Shown: positions 7,778 to 16,659, counted from the stretch's first letter. The stretch is DNA of 64,000 nt from an uncultured Bacteroides sp. (GCA_947074205.1 CAMTOQ010000003.1:1-64000), one strand, 5' to 3'. Numbers and translations: made by a program. The notes: a model not told the origin generated them from the sequence alone.

Positions 7778-8701
7778 TTATTTATCGATGGCATACTTTC
7801 TGTTTTTTACATATGTATATAGTGCAACTCTCCAACTGATGCGACGAATAGACTTACATATGCTAACCAGTTGGCTTTTTGAGAACGACTTGTTCAGCGA
7901 ACAACGCAGAATGGTGCGTATATACGTCTTTAAGGCTGTTCGGAAAAGCGAATTATTGAGTTGCTTTCCATAAAACTGTTGCAGCCAATCGATAAATCGA
8001 CTTGTTGCAACGACCTTCTGTGCATTGTATACCGAGGAGTTGCTGATATTGCTACCCTCCACATTTCGCCATCCCACGGCACTGCCTTTTAATGAGATCA
8101 TCCCTGTAGAGTTGGCGAACTTTATCCAAGAGGCATCGTCGGAACACCATGCCATAGGGAAATTGACAAAACCACCGGTGCGCTGATAGATAGCTCGGCT
8201 AAATACGTATTCGCAGGCAGCAGAGTCTATTTGTCCATTCAGTTTCTGTAGCATAAACTCGTAGGCACTGATCTCGCTAGGCATGGCCCGCTGTTCGATT
8301 AGTGTTCCTCCATTAGCATCGATAACCTTAAGGGGGAAACGAAAGAAACAGTTATCTATCTCTCTGCCTTTTGCTGTTGTTACTATGCGCTCCACTCCGT
8401 CGATAGGCATCACGTCATCGTCCGAGAAAAACCAGATTAATGGTTCCTCTTTCGACAGTGCTACGCAGCGACTCCATTGAGCCACCAAGTCCTTGCCACC
8501 CAGGTTCTCTTCAAAGCGATGGTATACGAGGTTTATTTTATCCTCGAACGACTTCACTATCTCATATAGAGGATAAGGACTACAATCGTCACCAATATAT
8601 AGTGTGAAGTCTTTGCTTGTTTGTTGGGCTATTGTCTCTAACGCCTCATATAGGAATGTGTCCTTATAAGCCGGTATTATAATGGCTACTGTACTACTCA
8701 T
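7778..8701 (-). CDS. Glycosyltransferase family 2
   Basis: Starting at 8701 the protein has 307 residues and opens directly with the GT2 fold: MSSTVAIIIPAYKDTFLYEA, then IGDDCSPYP, NLGGKDLVAQWSRCV and WFFSDDDVMP, the last being a DxD-type metal site. The frame remains open to 8845, but the extra 48 residues do not look like protein and would run into the upstream DUF5672 gene, so the internal ATG is preferred. The C-terminal third is basic and rich in Arg/Lys, perhaps for membrane contact. Neighbours on both sides are glycan genes of the same strand. Confidence 0.9.
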   Translation of the reverse strand: MSSTVAIIIPAYKDTFLYEALETIAQQTSKDFTLYIGDDCSPYPLYEIVKSFEDKINLVYHRFEENLGGKDLVAQWSRCVALSKEEPLIWFFSDDDVMPIDGVERIVTTAKGREIDNCFFRFPLKVIDANGGTLIEQRAMPSEISAYEFMLQKLNGQIDSAACEYVFSRAIYQRTGGFVNFPMAWCSDDASWIKFANSTGMISLKGSAVGWRNVEGSNISNSSVYNAQKVVATSRFIDWLQQFYGKQLNNSLFRTALKTYIRTILRCSLNKSFSKSQLVSICKSIRRISWRVALYTYVKNRKYAIDK

Positions 8702-8723
8702 ATGTCTTATCGTTGATAACGAA

Positions 8724-9512
8724 TTACAGCTTAATATAGTTCTTCCAGAACTTATAATAGCGAGGTTTGCTCCAGCTATGGCATCCAAATGGTAACTGGC
8801 CATTGCACATGTCAAGGCAATACTTTGGATTAGTATCGAACCCAAATGTCAAGGCCTCTTGTAGAGAAGGGTAGTTGAAGTTGGTTGGCACTACAGCCCA
8901 AAACACATCCTCGTTGCAAAGGTGATGGCGCTTCATGGTATAGCGTGTCATCTCTTCTTTGTAACGCTCGCAACCATCGATGAAGGTTTGTACTTTGCGA
9001 AGCGAAAGTCCACCATTGCCAATCTTGTTGTAGATATCTTCTTTGGTGATTTTTCCCTCTTTCTGTGTCAGTCGCTTCTTTGCATTGAAGTAGAGGCTGA
9101 TAATGGGGAGGTCGTACACGCGACGACGTATCCACGAGGGGGCCACGCAATCGAAACCTTTATTGCACCACTCTGTCAGGTCGTCACGGAAGATCCAGGC
9201 ATCGGTGTGGCAGATAAGGATATATTCGCTATCGGCAAATAGCTGGTAAAACTCCTTGGATAGCATCATACGATTGTAGCCGGCAATCCCGTTTTTCTTG
9301 CCTAACCACTCATCGGAAACTTCTACTACTTGGTGAGGAGGAAGCCCCGGTGTGATAAGCGAAAGATCCATCCCCGCAGGTACTAGTAGCACATGGGTAT
9401 AGTTGGACAACACGCTCATATTGTTGAGCAGTGCAGCTTTCTCCATCTCGTTTAGCGAGGTGGTATAGAGTGGGGTGATGACTTTTACTAATTGCTTTGA
9501 CTCTATATCCAT
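8724..9512 (-). CDS. DUF5672 family protein, putative glycosyltransferase
   Basis: The 262-residue protein matches the DUF5672 type, predicted to have a GT-A-like fold and common in Bacteroidetes glycan loci. Visible family words are VITPLYT, LLVPAGMDLS, AGYNRMMLSKEFYQLF, ICHTDAWIF (a DxD-like site), VAPSW, NGGLSLRK and NEDVFW. The NGG..NEDVFW arrangement resembles the acceptor side of other GT-A enzymes. Spacing is 22 bp to the downstream GT2 gene and 54 bp to the upstream one, all on one strand. Enzymatic activity has not been shown for the family as far as I know, so function is inference. Confidence 0.85.
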   Translation of the reverse strand: MDIESKQLVKVITPLYTTSLNEMEKAALLNNMSVLSNYTHVLLVPAGMDLSLITPGLPPHQVVEVSDEWLGKKNGIAGYNRMMLSKEFYQLFADSEYILICHTDAWIFRDDLTEWCNKGFDCVAPSWIRRRVYDLPIISLYFNAKKRLTQKEGKITKEDIYNKIGNGGLSLRKVQTFIDGCERYKEEMTRYTMKRHHLCNEDVFWAVVPTNFNYPSLQEALTFGFDTNPKYCLDMCNGQLPFGCHSWSKPRYYKFWKNYIKL

Positions 9513-9566
9513 AAGTCTCTTGATATAAGTATAAAAAGAAAAGGCACGGCTATGGCCGTTTAGTCT

Positions 9567-10331
9567 TTAATCGTTTGGGTTATTCTCTTTGTATTCCACC
9601 ACCTTAGATAGTGCAATGAAAAGATAGTAAGCATCTAGCACAGCAAGTATAAAGCCGGGCTTGCCATCGCGAAATCCACCTTTTAATACATAAGCTTTAA
9701 AGAAGCGTGAGAAAGGACGGAAGATCAGTCCCAACATAGTGACTTTTCTGTTTTTGCGCTTCACTACTTCGTTTATCGTATAGTCATTGGTTTTGCGCAA
9801 AATATCGGCCACCGAATCATTGGCAAGATGAATCAAGGCTAGCTCTTTATTGTTGCGAGGTATACGTTTGGTGGGTCCGTCTACACTTGGCATGCTGTGA
9901 ACTACAGGAGGCCAATGTGTACCTTCTTTTTTGAAGAAACGTAAGATGGTATCGGGGTAACGTCCGTGCATGAAATGTCCCATAAAGTAATTCTTACGCG
10001 ACATGTAAAAACCTGCGGGGCAGTCTGGCTGTGCAATTGCGTTGTACAAATATTCGCGGAGTTGAGGAGGCACCAACTCATCGGCATCTACCGATAACAC
10101 CCATGGGTGTGAAGCCTGGCCAATGGCAAAGTTTCGAGCAGGCTCTGCAAAAGTCCAATTCCCTTTCTCGAAGGTCACAATCTTACAATTGTATTCACGA
10201 GCAATTTCTAGTGTGTTGTCTGTGCTTTCCATGTCGCACACTACTATTTCGTCAAAACCCTTCACCGACTCTAGCACCTCTTTCAAGTGTTTGGCGGCAT
10301 TGTAGGTATTGATCACTACAGATATTCCCAT
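9567..10331 (-). CDS. Glycosyltransferase family 2 (WaaE/KdtX-like)
   Basis: The 254-residue protein begins MGISVVINTYNAAKHLKEVL and has DEIVVCDMESTDNTLEIAR, ARNFAIGQASHPWVLSVDADE and PAGFYMSRKNYFMGHFM. This is the layout of WaaE/KdtX-like GT2 transferases, which modify LPS inner core or related glycans. A hydrophobic C-terminal segment (GFILAVLDAYYLFIALSKVV) may sit on the membrane. It is the first gene of a minus-strand run that continues through DUF5672, GT2 and GT4. A TATCTTTG box lies 32 nt upstream. Confidence 0.9.
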   Translation of the reverse strand: MGISVVINTYNAAKHLKEVLESVKGFDEIVVCDMESTDNTLEIAREYNCKIVTFEKGNWTFAEPARNFAIGQASHPWVLSVDADELVPPQLREYLYNAIAQPDCPAGFYMSRKNYFMGHFMHGRYPDTILRFFKKEGTHWPPVVHSMPSVDGPTKRIPRNNKELALIHLANDSVADILRKTNDYTINEVVKRKNRKVTMLGLIFRPFSRFFKAYVLKGGFRDGKPGFILAVLDAYYLFIALSKVVEYKENNPND

Positions 10332-10362
10332 TCTGTCTGCTATTTATAATGTAATTAGTCTG

Positions 10363-10370
10363 CAAAGATA
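10363..10370 (-). promoter_or_regulatory. -7 promoter element for the glycosyltransferase run
   Basis: Minus-strand TATCTTTG matches TAnnTTTG upstream of the ATG at 10331. It separates the transferase run from the AsmA-like gene, whose stop is at 10419. No clear -33 TTG. Confidence 0.5.
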
Positions 10371-10418
10371 GATAATCTACATCATATAATGCTCTATTTG
10401 AGTCCCCTTAAAAGTAAA

Positions 10419-13400
10419 CTACTTAGAATCTGTAGGTAGTATAAGATCAGGATAGTTCAGTGGTTCACTCTTCGATTTGGGGCAGAAGAAGCGTTTCACG
10501 CGTTCCAAAAAGCCAATGGCATGAATGGCTTTCTCTTGAGTTTTCTCCGAAAATCCAATAGATTCGATGAGTGCCGGCTCTAGTATTTGCCAGATATAGT
10601 TGAAGGTGGGGTGATAAGGATCACGCTCAATCTCGATAATGGCATGTCTATCCTTATTCTCGTGTTTCAGCAACTTATCGGCTATCACTGAGGCAAATTT
10701 ATTTTCTACTACTGTGGTATCTTTATAATGTATAATCTCGGCATGCAGATTGTCATACTGCATCAGCATGTCGGCTTTGGCCTTTTGCGATGAGGCTTCG
10801 GCTGTCATAGTTAGTTTGGATAATTGCCCGCTTTTCACCTCTAGTGGGGCCAGTGGCGATACTAGTCGATTCATCTCACGCAAGTCGAACTCGTCAACCT
10901 CTACGCTCAATCGGAAATTATCGTTGAGCGAATCTATCGGAATATCCCACACCACATGAAACTTACCATTCTCCATCAGCAACCCATTGAGGTCGGCTAC
11001 CATATACGGGTGGGATGGGTTGTATACATTAGTAATATTGCTGATGGTGCCTGTCATATCATCTAATGAAAGTGTGCCTAGTACCGTGCCTTTTTTTGAT
11101 AGCTCTTGGTAGATCACTGTAAAGTCGTTGACATAGACTACAGGTATATCAATGGCTATAGGTGCCTTCTGTAGGTAGGTATAGAGCAATGGGAAATACT
11201 TATGGCGCGGTAGCTTGGTCTTGGCATTGACAAAGTTTTGCAAGGTTGGCTTTTCAATGGTTATGCTTTTTAGCTTAACCTGTTCTGTACTTAGAATATT
11301 CGATATATCTAGTCCTGAGATTGCGATATAGTCGAGGGTGATATCGTACCAACTTCTATGTTTGGGATCGGCATACGAAAACTCCATTTTAGAGTAGGGC
11401 GATGTGTAGCTGATGCCACCGATATATAGACTATCATCCATCAATCTGATAGACTTCACACCTATGTTGAATAAACCATGGTTTATTGGGTACGATAGAT
11501 TGCAAGTGGAGAAGTAGGGGGCACCCCACGAAAAACTACGCTTGCGGGTATCTATCTCAATATTGCTTAGTGCTAGGGAGGTGGTATCTATTTTCATCTT
11601 TATCACCGTGTCCTTGCCTTGGGCTGTGAAGTTGATGCGTGCATCGTTGATGGCAAAACGGCCGAGTGCCAATCTCTCGGCAATTGACGATAGGTTATGG
11701 TATAACGTGTCGGGAAGGGCGATGGATGGAAACTTGAAAGGTTTATGCTCTTTGGGCTTTGGCTTCTCTTCTACCTTCTCTTTTAGCAATGTGTAAGCAT
11801 CGACTAGGGGGGTGTTGATGTTGACTTGCCCTATGCTAAACAGCTGCTTGCTCCAAAACATACTGTCGATGACTAAACCTTCGAGATTCAGTGCATAGTG
11901 TGCACCGCTTTTCTCTTTTAATTCTGCTTGTGGGCTTACTAGATTTAGCTGTTTAAAAGACACATCTCCCTTGTTCTTATCGGTACGCGCATCTAGTCCC
12001 GCAATGTTGAGTTGAGGCGATTGAAATTGAATGTAAGAGTTACTGTTTTGAAACAGAGTGTCCTGTGGCAGCAGTAAGATGTTGCTAAGACTAAACAATT
12101 CGCTAGCTGTGGAGTATGAACCTTTGGATATAGAGAGTCTATACTCACTGCCCGGCAATAGATTGTCGAAGTCGGTAAACGAGAATCCTGCTTTGCCATA
12201 ACTGAAAGCGTAACCTGTGAGGGATTTATCCGATTCTTTAAGGAGCAGATTGGTAGCTAAAAAATTGAAGTTTTCTAGGCGATAGTCTACCCCTTGTGGG
12301 CTCCGCTTGTCTGCCACGATAAATCCGGCATTCGTGATACGCAACTCTTTTAAAGACAAATGTTGCATCAGGGGGGAGAAGATGCCTTTTAGTGCTAACG
12401 ACTTTGTTTTCTTTTTCTCTGCCTTGTCTGCTCTCTTTTTCGTATTATCAGCCTTGGGTACAATAGTATACTTCACCTCTGGGTTGATGATTTCGAACGA
12501 ATGAAAGTCCACCCCATTTTTATAGGTCAGCCCCGAGAGTTCGATAAGGTCAATATTGGCCACCACATAGTCATTTGCACCATTGGTGTGGATGGGACGT
12601 AGTTGCACATCGTTCAGCTTTAAGGTTTCCTTCGTCGAGCTAAGTTCGACATCCTTAATCTTAACCCGATGGTTGCTACTTTCCATCTCGCCTAGCAGTC
12701 CGGTAATATCGATATCAAAGTTTTGTGAGAATAGATATTGGTCGTTGCTCATAGCCACGGAGTCTATCACCACATCGAATACCTTGAAGCTAAATGCGTC
12801 GATTTGGAAATGATCTTTACCCTTATCCGAATAGAGCGTATATTGCATTTTTGCTTTATCGATATCTAGCTCGTTAACGACTAGCTTATGCAGAATAGGC
12901 GAAACGATGTCGTAGATAGATATCGGTTGCTCAAGTTCGTTGGAGGCGAGGTCGTCTGCTTTCTTTGGAGATGCCTCATTCTCTTCTTTTTCTACCAAAT
13001 GAGATGCGGCTATTTCGGGATGACTGATATCAAACGAACGTATGGTGAGATAGCTCAATGCATCTTTTCGCTCAAACTTAATGCCATTGACCAACACCTC
13101 TTTTACTCCCGCATCGAAACTGTTCTCGGGGAATCCCGGATTGGTACGATTAGAGTTGAGGCGAATATTCCCGATATAAATCAGCGAGTCTTGAGTGCTG
13201 AGGCTGATGCTATCGGTGTAGAGGTTGAAATCGTTGTTGGATAATAGCTGTTGAGGCTGGTTGGTGGTAAAGCTAAAATTATCGCAAAACAGCAGCTTCC
13301 CGTTTTCGTAGGTTTGTTGGTCGAGGCAGAAGCCAAAAGCGTCGAAACTTACATTTTGTAGAGCGTAAGTGATAGGTGATTTGGGGTTGAGTGCTGTAAA

Positions 13401-13937
13401 CAGCACACTGGCATTGTCTAGGTTGAGCTGGTTTACACTGAGCACCTCTATATAGCGCGAAATCATCTGATAGATGTTTTGCGATGCTGCGTGATGATGT
13501 TTCTTCTCAGGACGTATGGTTTCGGCCGTTTGGTAAATCTTTATGTTGGGCTTTTTAATCTCGAATGCTTTGAAATGGAGCTTTTTAAAGTTGTGGCGCC
13601 AGGTCAAGTTGAGTCCCTTGAAATGAATCAAGTCAATGTATAGGTCCAGATAAGTAGTAGGCAAGCTATCTTTAGCTGCCCAATCGGCAAATACGGTAGA
13701 GTCGGGTGTGAGCCTCACTCCCTTAATTTTTAGTTCACCATTCAGGAAACTGATAGTGAGCTTTTCGTAGGAGAGTTTGTAGAATCCATCTGTCTCTTCG
13801 GAGGTACGCTCAATCAACTTATGGGCCAAGAAACTTTGTACCCAATGGGTGCGGAAGAAGTTTATTGCCAATACCGATACAACTAGCAACCCTATTGCTA
13901 GCCAGATATATCTTTTCCTCTTCTTGCGTTTCTCCAT
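10419..13937 (-). CDS. Very large AsmA-like membrane-anchored protein
   Basis: The 1172-residue protein starts with a basic stretch (MEKRKKRKRY) and one membrane helix at about 11-29, followed by a long periplasmic part rich in beta-strand patterns. Recurrent words such as ELKIKGVRLTPDS, LTWRHNFKKLHFKAFEIKKP and LRITNAGFIVADKR resemble repeating AsmA/TamB/DUF748 modules. The C-terminal 200 residues (SLDDMTGTISNITN, FDLREMNRLVSPLAPLEVKS) look like the AsmA C-terminal domain. AsmA-like proteins are thought to form bridge-like conduits for phospholipid transport to the outer membrane. Its place beside glycan genes suggests envelope assembly. The 75-residue ORF upstream is 18 bp away, suggesting one transcript. 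Family assignment is by pattern only. Confidence 0.7.
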   Translation of the reverse strand: MEKRKKRKRYIWLAIGLLVVSVLAINFFRTHWVQSFLAHKLIERTSEETDGFYKLSYEKLTISFLNGELKIKGVRLTPDSTVFADWAAKDSLPTTYLDLYIDLIHFKGLNLTWRHNFKKLHFKAFEIKKPNIKIYQTAETIRPEKKHHHAASQNIYQMISRYIEVLSVNQLNLDNASVLFTALNPKSPITYALQNVSFDAFGFCLDQQTYENGKLLFCDNFSFTTNQPQQLLSNNDFNLYTDSISLSTQDSLIYIGNIRLNSNRTNPGFPENSFDAGVKEVLVNGIKFERKDALSYLTIRSFDISHPEIAASHLVEKEENEASPKKADDLASNELEQPISIYDIVSPILHKLVVNELDIDKAKMQYTLYSDKGKDHFQIDAFSFKVFDVVIDSVAMSNDQYLFSQNFDIDITGLLGEMESSNHRVKIKDVELSSTKETLKLNDVQLRPIHTNGANDYVVANIDLIELSGLTYKNGVDFHSFEIINPEVKYTIVPKADNTKKRADKAEKKKTKSLALKGIFSPLMQHLSLKELRITNAGFIVADKRSPQGVDYRLENFNFLATNLLLKESDKSLTGYAFSYGKAGFSFTDFDNLLPGSEYRLSISKGSYSTASELFSLSNILLLPQDTLFQNSNSYIQFQSPQLNIAGLDARTDKNKGDVSFKQLNLVSPQAELKEKSGAHYALNLEGLVIDSMFWSKQLFSIGQVNINTPLVDAYTLLKEKVEEKPKPKEHKPFKFPSIALPDTLYHNLSSIAERLALGRFAINDARINFTAQGKDTVIKMKIDTTSLALSNIEIDTRKRSFSWGAPYFSTCNLSYPINHGLFNIGVKSIRLMDDSLYIGGISYTSPYSKMEFSYADPKHRSWYDITLDYIAISGLDISNILSTEQVKLKSITIEKPTLQNFVNAKTKLPRHKYFPLLYTYLQKAPIAIDIPVVYVNDFTVIYQELSKKGTVLGTLSLDDMTGTISNITNVYNPSHPYMVADLNGLLMENGKFHVVWDIPIDSLNDNFRLSVEVDEFDLREMNRLVSPLAPLEVKSGQLSKLTMTAEASSQKAKADMLMQYDNLHAEIIHYKDTTVVENKFASVIADKLLKHENKDRHAIIEIERDPYHPTFNYIWQILEPALIESIGFSEKTQEKAIHAIGFLERVKRFFCPKSKSEPLNYPDLILPTDSK

Positions 13938-13955
13938 ATTTATGTCATTGAACCG

Positions 13956-14183
13956 TTAGGGCATATCATTAATCACATGATGGCCTTGAATGAACCGTTC
14001 GGTTTCGGACGGGGTTGCCATCCTTATCTGTTCGTCATCTACTAAGAAATAGATTAGTTGATCAAGGTTATCGCTGCTATGGGCGGTGTATACATCAAAT
14101 TTGTGCCACTTCTTGTGAAAACGTACTCCTTCTAAACCGTGCTCTGCTGCATAGGCTTTAGCTCTAATTTCTATTGCTCCCAT
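13956..14183 (-). CDS. Small hypothetical protein
   Basis: The 75-residue protein starts MGAIEIRAKAYAAEHGLEG and contains WHKFDVYTAHSSD, YFLVDDEQIRMATPSETERF. It is soluble and mildly acidic, with no signal or membrane segment, and I do not recognise a family. The mix of helix and strand patterns and the well-formed start make it look real. It lies 18 bp upstream of the AsmA-like gene on the same strand and is divergent from the 122-residue gene at 14296. Confidence 0.6.
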   Translation of the reverse strand: MGAIEIRAKAYAAEHGLEGVRFHKKWHKFDVYTAHSSDNLDQLIYFLVDDEQIRMATPSETERFIQGHHVINDMP

Positions 14184-14238
14184 CTTTAAAAAAATAATTG
14201 AATGTGAAACCTTCTTTTTTGATAAAACAAAGCCGAAA

Positions 14239-14246
14239 TACTTTTG
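14239..14246 (+). promoter_or_regulatory. -7 promoter element
   Basis: TACTTTTG fits TAnnTTTG, about 50 nt before the ATG at 14296. A T-run is found at the -33 distance rather than a clear TTG. Confidence 0.4.
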
Positions 14247-14295
14247 TTTTCATTCTGGGTTGTTTGCTTAAAATGGCTTAAAAAAATAACGCTTT

Positions 14296-14664
14296 ATGAA
14301 AGAAAAAATTGTTGTAATATCGACTTATATTGACTACGTGGCCGAAACTGTGGCCCATCAACTGCAAAGTATGGGGAAGGGACTAGATGTGACCTCTATT
14401 GATGTTGATCATATTGATAAAGAATTGCATGGGAAGTGGGACTATGCCATCTTGCTAAATCATTCTATTGCACTAAACGACAGCCGTTTGCATGGCAACG
14501 TGCTGCGTGTTGTAGAAATGGAGTTCCCTAATCCGGAAAATGATGAGGAATGCGCTAAAGTTGATGCGGCGATACGGCGCAGAATCATCGAATTTTACCT
14601 AAACGATATTGAGGGGCGAGAGATGCTTGGCGCCGATAGTTGTGGGGCATTTTGCGACCTCTAA
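14296..14664 (+). CDS. Hypothetical protein, possible Rossmann-like fold
   Basis: The 122-residue protein opens with an alpha/beta pattern (KEKIVVISTYIDYVAETVAH) and continues WDYAILLNHSIALND, VVEMEFPNPENDEECAKVDA and RRRIIEFYLNDIEGREMLG. The order of a hydrophobic strand, a helix, and a late acidic FPNPENDEE segment before a helix faintly recalls low-molecular-weight phosphatase/ArsC folds, but the CX5R catalytic loop is absent. I do not recognise the family. It stands alone between divergent and tandem neighbours, and its stop is 2 bp before a palindromic repeat. Confidence 0.6.
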   Translation: MKEKIVVISTYIDYVAETVAHQLQSMGKGLDVTSIDVDHIDKELHGKWDYAILLNHSIALNDSRLHGNVLRVVEMEFPNPENDEECAKVDAAIRRRIIEFYLNDIEGREMLGADSCGAFCDL

Positions 14665-14665
14665 T

Positions 14666-14770
14666 ACCCCGTTTGCTGGCAAGGGCTACTCAGCGTGGTG
14701 AGTAGCCTTTGCCAGCGAGCAGGCAAGCCCTTGCCACCGCGGTGAGTAGCTGTGGTCACCAAACAGGGGT
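14666..14770. repeat. Modular palindromic intergenic repeat, copy A
   Basis: This 105-bp element is bounded by imperfect inverted ends (ACCCCGTTTG at 14666-14675 and CAAACAGGGGT at 14760-14770). Inside, a 17-bp stem with one G-T pair (14676-14692 with 14699-14715) encloses loop GCGTGG. It is followed by the near-palindrome GAGCAGGCAAGCCCTTGCC (14717-14735) and GGTGAGTAGCTGTGGTCACC (14741-14760). Words recur in copies near 29.1 kb and 60.9 kb. No U tract follows, so it is not an ordinary terminator. Confidence 0.75.
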
Positions 14771-14822
14771 TTAGGGCCTCTACTTATTGCTGTGTGCGGC
14801 CTATATATTCAACAGAAATCAC

Positions 14823-14830
14823 TACATTTG
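14823..14830 (+). promoter_or_regulatory. -7 promoter element for the fucosyltransferase gene
   Basis: TACATTTG matches TAnnTTTG, 41 nt before the ATG at 14872; no good -33 TTG is visible. Confidence 0.45.
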
Positions 14831-14871
14831 TCTACACTTATAAACACTTACGATTTTATTGAGATTGACCT

Positions 14872-15687
14872 ATGATTTTTGTGAAAGGTTACGGACAGAT
14901 GTGCAACAATATATTACAGTTTGCACACGCTTACGCTTGGGGAAGGGAGAATAATGTACCAGTAGTATCCATGCGTTTTGCTTATAAATATCGCTACTTC
15001 AATATTTGCAACACGAAATATCACAGTTGGCCGGTCTACCTGTTTGCCAAGACCATGATTAAAACCAAGTGGATGGAATGTTATGTTGTAGACGACGCCA
15101 AAGACATAACTCCCGCTCTGCTCGATGGATTGAAAGAACATCGCATCGTTGGTCTGGACGGATGGTACTTCCGTTTTCCGGAACTTTTCCTAAAATATAA
15201 GGAAGAGATCAAAGAGCTGTTTGCTTTTAAGCCTAAGGAGAAGAAGCAAGTAGATAAGTTGCTGAAAGAGTGCTCGGCGAGTGATAGCATAAAACTAGCT
15301 ATGCATATTCGTCGTGGCGATTATAGTCGCTGGTTGGGGGGTAAGTATTTCTTTGATGATGCTACTTATATAGACTACATCCGTCAGTTTATGCAGTTAT
15401 TCCCCAATAAAAAGATCGATGTTTTTATCTGTACCAATGATAAGAATCTTAAGGTAGAAGAGTATCGTAGCGCCCTAGGGATAGATAGCATATTCAATCC
15501 TAAGGGGGGGGAAGCCGAAGATCTTTACTTGATGTCTAAATGCGACTATGTGATGGGTGTGCGAAGCACATTCTCGCTGATGGCAGCCTTCTACAACGAC
15601 CTCCCTATATACTGGCTGATGGATAAGAACGAAACAATAACTCTAGAAGGATTTAAATCGTTCGAAGATTTGTTCATGGAAGCCTGA
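14872..15687 (+). CDS. Glycosyltransferase family 11, alpha-1,2-fucosyltransferase-like
   Basis: The 271-residue protein carries the GT11 pattern: an N-terminal GQMCNNILQFAHAYAWGREN (family GxGNxxFQYAxA), the hallmark HIRRGDY near residue 143, and a C-terminal MGVRSTFSLMAAFYND segment matching the family's SxFSWWGA motif. GT11 enzymes transfer fucose from GDP-fucose to beta-galactosides on bacterial O-antigens and capsules. The N-terminal motif departs from the strict consensus, so the acceptor or even donor may differ. It is followed after 27 bp by a GT2 gene on the same strand. Confidence 0.88.
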   Translation: MIFVKGYGQMCNNILQFAHAYAWGRENNVPVVSMRFAYKYRYFNICNTKYHSWPVYLFAKTMIKTKWMECYVVDDAKDITPALLDGLKEHRIVGLDGWYFRFPELFLKYKEEIKELFAFKPKEKKQVDKLLKECSASDSIKLAMHIRRGDYSRWLGGKYFFDDATYIDYIRQFMQLFPNKKIDVFICTNDKNLKVEEYRSALGIDSIFNPKGGEAEDLYLMSKCDYVMGVRSTFSLMAAFYNDLPIYWLMDKNETITLEGFKSFEDLFMEA

Positions 15688-15714
15688 TTATCAATAATAC
15701 CTAACTGCTTAACG

Positions 15715-16659
15715 ATGAATGTCCCTAAAGTATCGGTAATTGTGCCCAACTATAATCATAGTGCCTACTTGCGTCAACGAATAGACTCTATATTAAATCA
15801 AACATTTACCGACTTTGAATTGATATTGCTAGACGACTGCTCCACCGATTCTAGCCGCGAAGTGCTACTGTCTTATCGCACCTCTCCATTTGTATCGCAT
15901 ATTGTTCTGAATGACACGAATAGTGGAAGCACTTTTGTGCAGTGGGATAGAGGACTGAAATTGGCTTGTGGCGAATATATATGGATTGCCGAGAGCGATG
16001 ATTTTGCAGATCCCGACTTTTTGCGGCTCACCGTAGAGCAGTTGGAAACACATCCCAATGCCTCCATAGCTTTTACCGGATCTTACTTGACAGATGCCGA
16101 TGGGGCTAACTTGCCGAAGAGAGACAGTGATAAGTTTGCCAAAGACGCACCGGCCGTTAGCATCTATAAGTCTGACGACTACTTGAGGCGAAAAATGTTG
16201 TGGGGGAATAATATCTACAACGCTAGCATGGTGCTATTTCGCAAGGCGTGTTACAAACAAGTGTCGTCAGACTACCGAGCGTTTCGCTACTGTGGAGATT
16301 GGTTATTCTGGTCAGAGATATGCAAGCAGGGAGATGTAATTAGTGTCAACAAGAAGTTGAACTTTTTTCGTCAGCATCTCAATAAAGTGTCGCCCGGAGC
16401 CGAGAAAGAAGGCTTATACTTCACGGAAGGGGGTGAGGTAATTATCAGAATGATGGATAAACTTAGACTATCGAATTACCAGCGGAAAGTGGTGAGCGGT
16501 AGGCTCTGGAAGAGGGTACGCAAATTTAAACGAACCAATAAAGAAGGGGGTATTGGTATTGAACGTCAGCTTAAACCGCGATTACTGCAAAGCCGTTATC
16601 TTTCTATAATGGTTTATGAATTTGATAAATGGTTTAATCTCTCTAGGCTGCAACGGTAA
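15715..16659 (+). CDS. Glycosyltransferase family 2
   Basis: The 314-residue protein begins KVSVIVPNYNHSAYLRQRID and has LLDDCSTDSS, GSTFVQWDRGLKLACGEYIW and IAESDDFADPDF, a standard GT2 nucleotide-sugar site with the SDD metal motif. A later FRYCGDWLFWSEICKQGDVI segment fits the acceptor side, and HLNKVSPGAEKEG appears before a basic C-terminal tail. Its last 26 codons overlap the 3' end of the convergent GT4 gene by 78 bp. It is probably in one transcript with the GT11 gene. Confidence 0.9.
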   Translation: MNVPKVSVIVPNYNHSAYLRQRIDSILNQTFTDFELILLDDCSTDSSREVLLSYRTSPFVSHIVLNDTNSGSTFVQWDRGLKLACGEYIWIAESDDFADPDFLRLTVEQLETHPNASIAFTGSYLTDADGANLPKRDSDKFAKDAPAVSIYKSDDYLRRKMLWGNNIYNASMVLFRKACYKQVSSDYRAFRYCGDWLFWSEICKQGDVISVNKKLNFFRQHLNKVSPGAEKEGLYFTEGGEVIIRMMDKLRLSNYQRKVVSGRLWKRVRKFKRTNKEGGIGIERQLKPRLLQSRYLSIMVYEFDKWFNLSRLQR

